Under the pieces are notes generated by a model, which made no database searches, had not been told where the DNA came from, and saw nothing but the letters and a program-made list of their open reading frames with translations. The translations under genes were made by a program, and so were the position numbers. From Dastarcus helophoroides (taxonomy: Eukaryota > Arthropoda > Insecta > Coleoptera > Bothrideridae), in the NCBI GenBank assembly GCA_028583605.1, contig CM053328.1:7138510-7202509 (forward strand): a DNA stretch of 64,000 nucleotides, given 5' to 3'. Positions 1 to 10,900 of this stretch are shown here, piece after piece; position 1 is the stretch's first letter, and the number at the start of each line of letters is the position of its first letter.

Positions 1-1
1 G

Positions 2-519
2 GAAGCTTCAATAAAGTCATTTAAATATCACATGAAGAGAATAACAGGCAACTTTGTATTTACGTTCGAAGAGTATTTCACATTTTTAGTACAAGTTGAA
101 GCTTGTCTAAACTCACGTCCCTTAACACCACTTTCCCCAATGATTTATCAGCACTTCATCCAGCTCATTTTATAATAGGAGACTCTTTTCAAGCCATTCC
201 AGAGCCACATCTTACTAATAAAGTCATCAGTTCATTAAAACGGTGGAACCATCTCCAGTTATTATTGCAGCACTTTTGGAAAAGGTGGTCATCGGAGTAC
301 CTAGGCTACCTACAAGGTCGCTCAAAATGAACAAACCCAATGTCCAAGATGGTATTATTAAAAGAAGAAAATCTGCCGCCATTAAAGTGGAAACTAGGAT
401 GAATAGTGAAGCTATACCCAGGAGAAGACAAAGTAGTGTGCGTGGTACAAGTAAAAACAGCAAGTGCATCTGTGAAGCGCGCTGTTAACAAACTATGCAT
501 TTTGCCACTAGAGGACTAA
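2..519 (+). pseudogene. BEL/Pao retrotransposon integrase C-terminus, broken
   Basis: Read in two frames this is the end of a Pao/BEL polyprotein. The first part has the integrase stretch around 'EACLNSRPLTPLS'. A frameshift near 130-140 leads to 'NDLSALHPAHFIIGDSF', then 'QHFWKRWSSEYL' and the C-terminal 'NLPPLKWKLG...VKLYPGEDKVV...VKRAVNKLCILPLED' block. In-frame TGA codons interrupt it at about 328 and about 393, and TAA ends it at 517-519. The start lies outside the window. The family assignment rests on the order of these conserved blocks; the copy cannot encode a working protein. Confidence 0.85.
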
Positions 520-650
520 ATAAGCAACAAATTAGCAGATTTCATTGTAGTTATGTTTCACATTTGCTTTTCATTGACTGACATTGTTCATTGTTATTTA
601 TAATGTATTTCTCATTTTTATTACATTTCATTGCATTGAAAGCAATCTTT

Positions 651-784
651 CAAGGCGGGCGGTATGTTCGATATTGTATTGTTGTCATAACAACAAAAAA
701 TAAAATAATTCACGATTAGAAAGAAAGTGTCAATTATTTATTCATCATAAATTGTACAGTCCATAAAGAAGAAACCAGCGAATT
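651..784 (+). mobile_element. BEL/Pao polypurine tract and truncated 3' LTR
   Basis: About 140 bp after the BEL/Pao stop codon a purine-rich run (AAGGCGGGCGG) is followed by TGTTCGATATTG at 665, the usual TG start of an LTR. LTR-like sequence runs about 120 bp and is then cut off by a LINE tail near 785, so no CA end or target duplication can be seen. The bases 520-650 are 3' untranslated sequence of the same element. Confidence 0.6.
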
Positions 785-890
785 ACATACACTATCCTTG
801 TTTCTGCATTCTACTCGCAGTGCTTTGAAAGCATAATGGGGTTACCCTTTGTGAGTGGATTAAACTTAAAAAAAAACAATAAAAAAATAA
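785..890 (+). mobile_element. LINE 3' tail fragment, copy 1
   Basis: It matches the 3' end of the fragment at 5705..6025: the last codons of the ORF2 terminus, the stop TAA at about 833, then 'GTGAGTGGATTAAAC' and a poly-A-rich tail. It is a short 5'-truncated insertion that ends the LTR before it. Confidence 0.6.
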
Positions 891-2360
891 AAAAGGGTGG
901 AAGCAAATTTCACATAACTATGAGATACATATAGGGGTAGTTATGAAAAAAAAAATTAAAATCTGATAAACCGAATGGATAAGGAAGAGTTAATCGGCAA
1001 ATTATTTAGCAAGGGACATTTGTAAAATATACAGGGTGGACCATAAGTAATGGTACCTAGAGCAAGAGTAGACTTTTCGTATAAAAATAACGTGATTTAG
1101 CGACATTTACCTTATACCAAGAGTTGATATTAACAGAGATACAGGATGTCAAATTTGAAAACAAAATTGTAATTTTTTCTCATAACTGATGAATACATTT
1201 CACTAAAGACAAGAAATTTGGCATAGGGGAGTTTGTTTGGTCAAGAAATTCTAATTTGCTAACAGATTGCCAGTAGGGGACACCACCTGGGCTAACCTTG
1301 TATTATTCTAAAGCATCATATTTTTTTTGTGCCTTTATGTACACTTACTTTAAGTAGATATTTTTATTTATCTACATTTTTTACTTAAAAAAGATATACT
1401 TTCTAAATGTTGATACAAGCAACCATTTTCAAGATATTTGCCTTCAAAGGTTGCAGTACGTTTATTTTAAGTTATGTAAATGTGAATTTTTCGCAGTAGG
1501 TTTTAAAATAAAAGTTATAAAACTGATTTTAAAATAGTTTATATCAAACATTACTCTACTGACACTATTATTACACATATTTTTTAAATTTCTAAAGCAA
1601 ATTTAAATAAAATACCAAAACAAAATTTATTTTCAAAAATAAGTATGTGGGAAATGACTTTTTCAATGTAAAGGGATTATAAACAATTAAAAATCTGGCT
1701 GTCTTTTATTGAAATTTATCTTTAGATATCTGCTTTGACCACCCAGACTATTAAAATTTTCTTGTGCGGACTCAGACATCATATTTCACATCTCTATGTT
1801 AGGAAATAAGTTAGGTCTTAATTTTTTGGATTTTCTTTATTGAGATTTCCAAAATTTTTATTATATTATCAGCAAAGCAATATTTGACATAAATAACTTT
1901 CAAAGCTGTCTTATGATTACTTTTTTTTAAGCCTACTTTGAAAATTTTAATATCTTAGTAATTTAAAACCAAGGCACGTCAAGCTTTAAAGGCAAATATA
2001 TTGGAAACGGTTGCTTGTATCAACTTTTAGAAAGTACACACCCTTTTTAGGTAAAAAATATGGGGAAATAAAATAACCCATTTAAAATTAATATACGTGG
2101 GTGCACAAAAAAGTTAATGATTTAGAATTATGCAGGATAGCGCAGGTAGCGCCCCCTATCAGCTATCGGTAATATGTTAGCAAATTAGGGTTTATCGACT
2201 TAAGAAACCCCCTTGTGCCAAATTTCGTGCCTATATTATAATTCATTCCATAGTTAAAATAAAAAATCAAAATTTTTTTTTCCGCTTTGGCACCCTGTAT
2301 CTCTCTCTGTTAATATCAACTTTTGGTATGAGGTAAATGTAGCTAAATCACATTATATTT

Positions 2361-4923
2361 CTTTGTCTTGTTTGTTTGTTGATCTTTGTCTTGGTTGTTT
2401 ATATACCTCCAACCTGTAGAGTTGCTGAGTACGAGCTATTTTTTGAATTACTTGAACACTCTAATTTTGAGTTTAACTGTGACAAACTAATGATTATTGG
2501 CGATTTCAATATTAGAAACTTTAATAACCCAAATAACAACTACTTTATGCCAATAAAGAATTTCATGCAAATTCAGGACCTTCATCAATGCAATAATGTA
2601 TTAAATTCCTCAGACAGGCTATTGGACTTAGTATTATCAAATTTTAATTGTCATGTTCTGAAATCCACATTTCCTTTAGTTCCTGAAGATGCATATCATC
2701 CTGCGCTTGACATTAATGTTACTCTATCTTGTCAGCGGTTTATTAATTTTGATGTTAATCATCAAATCTATCAAGCCCAATCATTTAATTTTAAAAAAGC
2801 GAACTACCTACTGCTATATGATTTATGATCTAATATTGACTGGAGTATACTGGAAACATTTAATGATGTGAACATTGCTTGCTCTACCTTCTACAAAATC
2901 CTGACGAATACATTCGAATCGGCTATTCCGAGATATACACAGAAATCAAATTGTCGTACATGCTATCCACCATGGTTCGATTCCCATTTAATAAAGTTAA
3001 TAAAATTTAAAGGCAGTTTACACAAAAATTATAAGCGTACTCGCAATTCCAATGTATATGAGAACTTTAAATATTATAGAGCATTATGCAAAAAAATAGC
3101 TGACCAATCTTACAAAGAATATCTCTTGAACGTCCAGAATAGCATTTCCAATGATCCTAAAAAGTTTTGGTCTTTTATTCAAATAAAGAAAGGGAGAACA
3201 AGAATTCCTGGTGTTATGTCTTATGGTACTGCACAATTGTCCCCTCCTCAAGAGATTGTGGATGGGTTTGCAACTTTTTTTAAAAGTGTATACATAACAC
3301 CCAGTAACACTCATAATTCAGATTATACGGCTACCAAATATTTCTTTCATTTTCCTGATACAGTCTCTATTTTGAATATAACTGAAGTTGAAATATTAGA
3401 GGCACTAAAACGGTCAAAGGATAAGTTTACTTCTGGACCAGATGACATTCCCAGCTTTCTGCTGAAAGATTGTGCTAACGTGTTTTCTAAACCGCTCACT
3501 ATTCTATTTAATTTGTCTCTAAAAACATCTGAATTTCCGTCGCTGTGGAAACAGGCATGTATTACTCCAGTGTTTAAAAAGGGTACTACAACGCAAATAA
3601 GCAACTACAGACCAATTTCGCTACTTTGTAACTTTGCAAAGATATTTGAGTCGATTTTATACAAGCGCATACATGCATCAATAAAAATTTTTATATCTGA
3701 GAATCAGCATGGTTTCGTTGAGAAACGATCTACTGTAACAAATTTAGCTTCTTTCTCTCAGTATGTGGCTGAAATCATTGACCGTCATGGACAAGTTGAT
3801 TGTGTATACACAGACTTTCAAAAAGCCTTTGATCAAATTGATCATTTTATTCTCTTGCAAAAATTGCAAAAAATTGCAACTTTATGGATTTTCAGACCGG
3901 CTGATACACTTTTTTATGTCATACCTAACAAATAGGGAGCAATTTGTCAAATATCGAAATTTTAAATCTAACACGTTCAGCCCAACATCGGGAGTTCCAC
4001 AAGGCTCAAATCTCGGTCCTTTGATCTTTGTCTTATTCATCAATGATATTGTTTCTGTTATAAAATCATCCAAACTACTTTTTGCAGATGACTTAAAATT
4101 ATTTAGTTCCGTATCTTCTAATGAGGACTGTGTATTAATTCAAAAAGACATTGATGCTGTTGTTAAGTGGTGCAATGATAATTGACTTTCTTTAAATATA
4201 TCTAAATGTAATGTTGTTTCCTACTCAAGAAAAATCAATATAATCAAGCATGAGTATGAAATTAATAGTGTCATTTTAAGCAGATGTGAATCCATAAGGG
4301 ATCTAGGAGTTATTATGGATAGTAGTTTTAACTTTGCTTTGCACATTACTGAGGCACTTTCATTAGCATATAAAACATATGGCTTTCTGTGTAGAAATTG
4401 TAAGGATTTTAAAAACAAGAAATCTTTAGCATTATTATTTCAGTCGCTAGTACTAACACGTCTTGAATATGGCTCCCTTATCTGGTTTCCAATATATAAT
4501 ACTCATATCACAGCGTTAGAGTCAATTCAAAGGCGTTTTCTCAAATTCTTGTGTTTCATTCAAGATGGTGTCTACCCAGCTAGAGGCTGTGACCATAACG
4601 TTCTTTTAAATCGCTTCAATTTTATCAGTCTACAAACCCGAAGAATAACACATGGAATGAATTTCTTATACGGACTCCTCAATAATTGTATAGATTATCC
4701 AGACTTACTTTCCAAGATAAACTTTTTGGTGCCAAGACAGAGTGCAAGATCAAAACAAATGTTCTATTGTGAGAATAGTCGTACTAACGCTATGGGCAGG
4801 TCTCCGCTAGTGATTCTCGAAAAATATGCTAATGGTATTGCGGACAGTTTTGATTTCTATTCAGACAGTCGGGCCAAATTAAGAAAAACTATCGAAGAGA
4901 CGTTTAGCCACATTTCCTTATAA
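2361..4923 (+). pseudogene. LINE ORF2: endonuclease remnant plus reverse transcriptase
   Basis: The order of motifs is that of a CR1/jockey-type ORF2: the end of the AP-endonuclease with 'GDFN' (about 2499), then reverse transcriptase blocks 'YRPISLLC' (about 3608), 'QHGF', 'DFQKAFD', 'SGVPQGSNLGPLIF' (about 3990) and the catalytic 'FADDLKLF' (about 4080), then the thumb and C-terminal region. One frame is used to about 3880, where a frameshift moves reading to the next frame. In-frame TGA codons lie at about 2827 and 4183. With only one frameshift and two stops, this is a fairly young dead copy. Confidence 0.88.
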
Positions 4924-5108
4924 TTAATTTACTTTATTTATCTAATAATTAGTGTTTTCTCCGGGTAATTATTTTGTATAATTGATAATTATGTATTTTT
5001 TCTTATGATCAAATGCATCTACTCCCATCAATTTTTATTTTTTATTTTGTTTCTGTTATTGGGGCCTAAACCCTGTTGAAATATAATAAACTATTATTAT
5101 AAACTATT
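2361..5108 (+). mobile_element. 5'-truncated CR1/jockey-type LINE with target-site duplication
   Basis: The LINE interrupts the right arm of the palindromic element. The 9-bp duplication ATTATATTT lies at 2352-2360 and 5109-5117, and removing the LINE plus one copy restores base-for-base alignment with the left arm. The 5' end falls inside the endonuclease domain. The 3' end is about 185 bp of untranslated sequence ending in a short AT-rich tail of TATTATTATAAAC-type units. Confidence 0.85.
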
Positions 5109-5172
5109 ATTATATTTGTTAGAAAAATCCACCATTGCTATGTGTACCATTACTTAAGGTCCACCCTGTATA

Positions 5173-5704
5173 TGGCACGAAATATATATTTTTTTGTTTC
5201 ATTTTGATTACAGAAAAACCAAAAATTAAAAATTTATTACATAATTTAACGACATATATTTATGCATTCAACGCGTAATGAATCTCCAGATAATATCTCT
5301 GGTAAACGATTCAAATTTATACTGAATGATTTCCGGGTATAATTATATATTTACCTCACCTTAATCATAGTGGTCTATTATATGAAAAGCCTTAAATATT
5401 CAGTTATTATTTTTATTATTTATGACTTTTTTATCATTATTACAGTCGTGGGTAAGAACATTTTGTTGTCATGTAGTCCTATGTGCCTTTTACCTTTTGT
5501 CCTTATTTGACAGGAACAAATATTTCTGCAGAAATTAAAACAGTTATAGTTAGCGTTGCCAACATTTTTTTGTGCTGAATATAGTATTTTTTAGAATAAG
5601 TAATAAAAATTAATATTGCAAACTTGAAAAATACAGTGTTTTATGAAAAAGGTAAAAAAAAGAACAAACATGTGTTTGTTACTATATTTTTTGCACTTTT
5701 TGTA
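5173..5704. other. AT-rich stretch with no recognisable feature
   Basis: Between the palindromic element and the next LINE tail I see no coding potential or repeat ends. A short polar ORF at its right side is only the upstream open part of the LINE tail frame. Confidence 0.5.
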
Positions 5705-6025
5705 TCTTTTAGCAATTTAGCAATAGAATTGATCCCCCCAAAGGCAAGATGTTTGAGACATATAAGACAGTCGGAGGCAGCAAATTCCTGTGCGATCCAG
5801 CTTGACACAGTGAGGACTTCTGTCTACAGAAGCTCTTTCTTCTATAGAACTTCTAAGCTATGGAACTCGTTACCGAACGGAATTTTTCCCAAAAATTACA
5901 ATCTATCTTTATTTAAGAAGGCGGTTCATCGTCACCTATCCTTGTTTCCACATCCTACTCGAGGTACTTTGAAGGCATAATAGGGTTATCCTTTGCGAGT
6001 GGATTGAACATAAAAAAAATGTGTC
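5705..6025 (+). mobile_element. LINE 3' tail fragment, copy 2
   Basis: The frame encodes the C-terminal block typical of CR1/jockey-type ORF2 proteins, with 'YRSSFFYRTSKLWNSLPNG' and 'FKKAVHRHLSLF', and stops at 5978-5980. Its 3' UTR and A-rich tail match the copy at 785..890. The fragment is short and 5'-truncated, and differs in sequence from the LINE at 2361..5108, so two LINE families are present. Confidence 0.7.
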
Positions 6026-6149
6026 TACAGTAAAAGCGTAATCCGTGTCCGTTAGGGACCGCTCCTGAGTTAGTGTGCGAAGTTCTGTCCCTGTGAATGC
6101 ATCGGTTCACCCATTGCAATGAAACTTTTTCCATTTCGCCAAAAACGTA

Positions 6150-6282
6150 ATGGCCAATTGTCGAGAACAACGCGCGGCTGTGAAATTTTGTTTCCTATTG
6201 GGGAAATCGGCCGTGGAAACTATTATAATGCTTAAGACTGCTTATGGGGATGCCGCTAAAATTAAAATCAGAGTCTAGGAGT
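6150..6282 (+). pseudogene. mariner-type transposase N-terminus, fragment
   Basis: ATG at 6150 opens 'MANCREQRAAVKFCFLLGKS', the start of a helix-turn-helix domain shared by many mariner-type transposases (HTH_48 type). It continues through 'KTAYGDAAKIKIRV', meets an in-frame TAG at about 6274 and runs into the tail of the oppositely oriented mariner at about 6282. Only about 44 codons survive. The preceding 120 bp may be its leader and end, but I could not find its terminal repeat. Confidence 0.65.
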
Positions 6283-7259
6283 GGAGATCTTTTGCCATCC
6301 TTCTTGCATTTTCATGATTCCTTAGAATTTCTGATTTTTTTTCGAAAAAATCTGAACCAAGTGCGATTCAAAGTCATCATCATTTGGGAAATTTTTACTA
6401 TTCATAGAGTTCTAAAAACTACGAAATTAATGGTAATCAGATGGTGCTAGGTTAGGGCTGTATGGGGGATGCGACACCGCTTCCCAACCAAGCTCCAATA
6501 ATTTCCCACGAGTTACCAAAAATGTGTGAGGCCTAGCATTGTCACGGTGGAACACAATTCCTTTCAAATTTGCCAATTCAGACCTTTTTTCTTTAATTGC
6601 TTCATTCGGTTTCATTAGCTGTTGGCAGTACACATCTGAATTGATTGTCTGGACGCTTGGAAGCAGCTCAAAATACACAACACCTTTATAATCCTACCAA
6701 ACAGACAGCACGATCTTTTTTTGATGCAATTCAGCTTTTGATGTGGTTTGTGCTGGTTCATCGTGCTTGGACCATAATCGTTTTCGAATGATGTTACTGT
6801 AGGTGACCCAGTAATGATTCTTTTCAAAAAGCGATTATGTTCATTGCGGCTAAGATGCGTATCTCAAAAATTGATTTGTTGTGTCAAATTAATATCTTTC
6901 AATTTATGCGGAACCCAAATATCGAGCTTTTTAACGAGTCCAAGACATTTTAAGTGATTTTCAATGGTTGTGTGTGATACATTTAACCTCACCGAAATCT
7001 CTCGAACACTCTCTCGATTCTCTTTAATAACGGCATTAATCTGATTATTTTCAACTTTAGTAGGTCGACCAGAACGTTGGTCACTTTTGAGTGAAAATTC
7101 TTCAGAACAGAATTTCTTAAACCAATTCTGACAAGTGCGTTCTGTTATGCAATCACCACCATAAACTTCACATATTTCTTTATAAGCCTCTGAAGATTCC
7201 TGGCCTTTACGGAAATAAAAAAGTAAAATTTGCCGAAAATGCTCGTTTTTGCACTCCAT
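6283..7259 (-). pseudogene. mariner transposase, frameshifted
   Basis: The start codon is at 7257-7259. The N-terminal helix-turn-helix region ('FRKGQESSEAYKEICEVYG', then 'QRSGRPTKVE') is intact to about 6864. Shifts of frame follow, then 'ELLPSVQTINSDVYCQQLM' and 'GIVFHRDNARPHT' with the second catalytic aspartate, and 'HPPYSPNLAPSDYH' with the third. The C-terminal 100 bp is scrambled by further shifts and a stop. The family's D,D34D pattern is recognisable, but no complete frame remains. Confidence 0.85.
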
Positions 7260-7444
7260 GTTAAAATTGACCCTCAACTATCAGCTACAAGTAAAATCTC
7301 TTACCACGTGCTTCAAAATGAACTTTGATCTGTCTGATATCAAATGTCAAAACGTAAAGAACATCATCCACATAATTCATTCAAAAAAAAATTAAATAAC
7401 GCTGTTTATGTGAAATAAACGAAATTACTTTTGTGCCAACCCAA
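6283..7444 (-). mobile_element. mariner-family element, one end intact
   Basis: The transposase reads leftward. The terminal repeat lies at about 7412-7444 and reads outward as TTGGGTTGGCACAAAAGTAA, followed by TA. That start and the TA target are typical of mariner elements. The other terminal repeat is missing because the 3' end abuts the fragment at 6150..6282. Confidence 0.8.
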
Positions 7445-7446
7445 TA

Positions 7447-7834
7447 TAATCTAAGAGGTCGTAATTTAGCAAATTTATGAATGTTATTAAAATTCATTAT
7501 CTTTTATAAAAGTATAAAATATAAGTGTTCTATTTAAACAACTGTGACTCAAAAATGCTATGTTCAATTTTTTTGGTATCACCACAATAATCAGCGTTCA
7601 AAAATACACAACTTGGCTAATTTAACCAAAGTCGTATCTTTAATAATAATAAGAAAGTGAGCAACAGTGCCGAGTTCATTTTGAACACCCTGTATACTAA
7701 TTATATGGTTGAAGTTTTTTTTACATACATTAGATAAGATCTTCGACAACTATGTTTTCAATTCCACTAGTGAGGCTATTACACAAATGAACATTTAGTA
7801 TCGTTTGTCAGAATTGCGAAAACGTTATTGCAAT
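7447..7834. other. upstream region of the DUF1091-like gene
   Basis: About 390 bp of AT-rich sequence separates the mariner from the first exon. It holds an isolated 'CACCCTGTATA' at about 7686, like the ends of TIR elements seen at 1030 and 5170. I could not identify a convincing TATA box or initiator. Confidence 0.4.
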
Positions 7835-7900
7835 ATGTTTGTAAATAAGTTACTCCTATGCACATTGTTGATAATTGTATTTTTAATTTCAGAAGCTAGG
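7835..7900 (+). CDS. DUF1091-like gene, exon 1 (signal peptide)
   Basis: Twenty-two codons from the ATG at 7835, with a leucine/isoleucine-rich core, followed by the donor GTAAGG at 7901. The hydrophobic-then-polar profile is that of a cleaved secretion signal. Confidence 0.72.
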
Positions 7901-10900
7901 GTAAGGGTTTTCATTTTTCTTTCTCGTCCTTTCTTTGTTGCGATCAGCTTTTATGAATGTAATTAATTACACTGCTCAACAAAATTGAAGTTTTGTCATG
8001 TCACATGAACTTCTTTCGTATTTTTTAATAGTGTTAATTGTTGTCATTTAAACTAAGTAGTTTTGAAATTTTCATCGCCCACGACATTTGTTAAATGTTT
8101 GAAAAATAATGAATTTCCGCAAACATAACTTAAAAAATGTACATTCGGAACTTATATTTTTTGTTTTTCTAGATTATTTAGCTTTTAATTGGTCCCTCTT
8201 GATCAAGCAGTAGTAGTCAGTCAACACCCTTGAGTTTCATCTGCCCTCTGATAAAGCTTCTCCATCACTGAAATATCCGTATGAAACTTTTATTAGTTAT
8301 TATCATTTAAGGCCCCCAGAGCCCACTAATTCCTAGGAATAAAGTCAAGGTACCTGTGTCTAAAAAATGAATCTTAATCCCCATATTGCAACCCAAAGTT
8401 TTATCTTCCAAAAGTTTTTTAACCAAATATCTTTAGATGTCAATCTTATGGTAAACCAAAAAATTTCCACTTAAATTTTTGAAGTATCTTCCTGCTAATT
8501 TTTTCAAAACATTTAATTTTCTTTACACAACGAGTCTTTTTTTAATTTTCTTTATTTGAGGTTCCACTACTACTACTACTTTGAAATCTAAAAATAAATC
8601 TAAAAGAAAATTTTCGGTAAGCCTAATTTGATATGAATGGTGGTAGAAATATACCAGAGAATTTTACAAGTGGAAATGCTTTACAGTTTTCTATTTACAA
8701 ATTAAAGATCTATGTGTAGGACAAACTTTTTCTTAATTGTGATTTTTTTGATCCCTGGTGTCCCATTCACATAAAAGTACCCAAATTTTATTGATAAAAA
8801 AGACTTTAAATAAAGAATTAATATGATCATGATACATCTTATTTGTGATAATTTCTTTAAGATGTAAATAGACCTAAATAAAAACGAACAGTATTTGGCA
8901 AGACTACATTTTCAAAAATAAATTTTACCTTGTTACAAGAAAACTGGGGGTGATGGAAAAAATAAGTACATTTTCATGATGAGGGTAGGTAATCGAAACA
9001 CAATTATCTACCAGAGTTCGTGTGACAAAATTAGGGTTGATCAGTGTTATAAAGTGCAAGGATAATAAATGCATTATTTAGCCTACACCATCACCGAAAG
9101 TATAAACTTTCTACTAGGAACTGAAACGTGTTCTCCTAGTAGAAAGATGCATAAACCATGTAATGGATCCAGAATATGGTCAACTTGATGTCAAACTTCA
9201 CAAATTCAATGGGAAAGTCTTCAGCCTGGATATAATGTTTGTTGTTAAGAAGACCCTGCCAGCAGATGCAATGGTAAAGAATGTTGTATTTTTAGATATT
9301 TTTCAGCTAATTGTAAAACTGTTAGTGGATTTTTAATCGAAATGCATATTATACACTTAAAAGATATCACTTTTTCAGAATAACTGATAATGTATGTAAT
9401 TGCTTTACTGGTCAACCTTTTTTTTTTTTTTTTGGTGGAACGGACTGGTCCTTGGTTATTTTTAAAAATTGAATTACAAATTTTGTCTCCTGAAACCAAG
9501 AAAGATTAACAAACACAACAAAGGTTGTTCTAACGCGTTTCGATAGCCAAACTATCATCTTCAGAGAAATAGTGGTCTCTCTGTGGTCAGTGGCGTAGCT
9601 AGACAACCAAGGGTCTCGATGCAAAACAAATTGGGGCCTTGTCTAAACTTGCCCAATGTTATTAAATTAAAAATATAAATACATAAAATTGCTTTAAAGG
9701 TGCAAAGTTACATAAGATTTTTTTTCAGTTCATACTTTGAACGTTATGAAAACTTCAAATTTTGACTGAACCGTTAAAAGTTTTAGCTAAAAACTTAAAT
9801 TTTTCATCCAAAAATTGTAAATTCTGATTGAAACCTAGATTCAATTTTTTATTGTAAACATGATATACATAGTTTGAATATTTGTAAAATAAAAATTAAA
9901 ACCTTCAAAATTACAGAAATTTTGCTTTAAGAATTTCATATTTTGGTTAAAATCATGGAAAATTTAAAAGTTGGAGATTTCATTTTTCGATTTAACACAA
10001 ATGTTTGTGTGAAAATTGAACATTTCAATTGTCTCAAGCTTGTCATTTTAAAATTTCGATTGAAAATTTACTTTTCCAGTTAAAAAATTACAAATCAATT
10101 AAATATATATAAAATGCTTCATTCGCAAACTAATTTTTTTTCTAAAATTCTAGTTTTTCTGAAAATTTTTTACTTTTTTCCAAATTTTCTAGTTTAAATT
10201 GAAACTGTACCTATATGTCTTTTCTGAAACTTCTACTTTTCTCTCGAAATTTCAACCTTAATTGGAAAACTCCAATTTTTATAGACATTTTAAAATAAAA
10301 GTCAAAATTTCGCTTCTCACAAAATTTCCACTTTATTCCCAAAATGTCTTAATCTTGAGACTTTTTCTCCAAATTTTTAGTATACACTATGCATATATTG
10401 TAACTTCTATTACTAACAATTTCGTTACTGGTAGGTACAGAGTGATGCTTTCAAGGAACCATGTTTTCTCAAAAAACCGAGAAATTTCGAATCTCGTTTT
10501 CACCTATCTCAAAATTTCGATTTTAAATTCAATTCGCTCAAAATGTCAAAAAAATTTGAAACTTTGGAAAATTTCGTCTTTTTTTTTCAAAACTGAAACT
10601 GCGAATTCCATTTTTTTTTATTTCGTTTTTTATAAATCTTGACATTTTTTCCAAAAATTTCGACTTTTCTAATCGTCAGAATTTTTTAGAAACTTTCAGG
10701 TTTTTTCGAGATTTTGATATTTTTTTCTAACTTTGTCGTCTTAAAATTGTGCTGAATGCGACTTTTGGAAAAGTTTGACTTTTTTTAAAAAATTTAAATT
10801 TCGACTTTTTTCTGAAAATTTGATTTCCGATTTTTTAAAGATTTTGAGCTTTTGTCGAAATATCGACTGTTTAATTTCTACTCTTTTAATTTTTTTTCAA

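Larger units (their letters stand above)
1030..5170. mobile_element. palindromic (foldback) TIR element, split by a LINE
   Basis: The ends are inverted copies: TACAGGGTGGACC at 1030 and the reverse complement ending at 5170, flanked by TA. Inside, the sequence keeps folding back: bases 1060-1690 pair with about 1710-2360, including the matching 'GATATTAACAGAGA' (left) and 'TCTGTTAATATC' (right) and the 'GATACAAGCAACC'/'GGTTGCTTGTATC' pair. Without the LINE at 2361..5108 the element is about 1.39 kb and nearly all arm, with its centre near 1700. It has no ORF of its own, which fits a non-autonomous foldback or MITE-type element inserted at TA. Confidence 0.75.
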
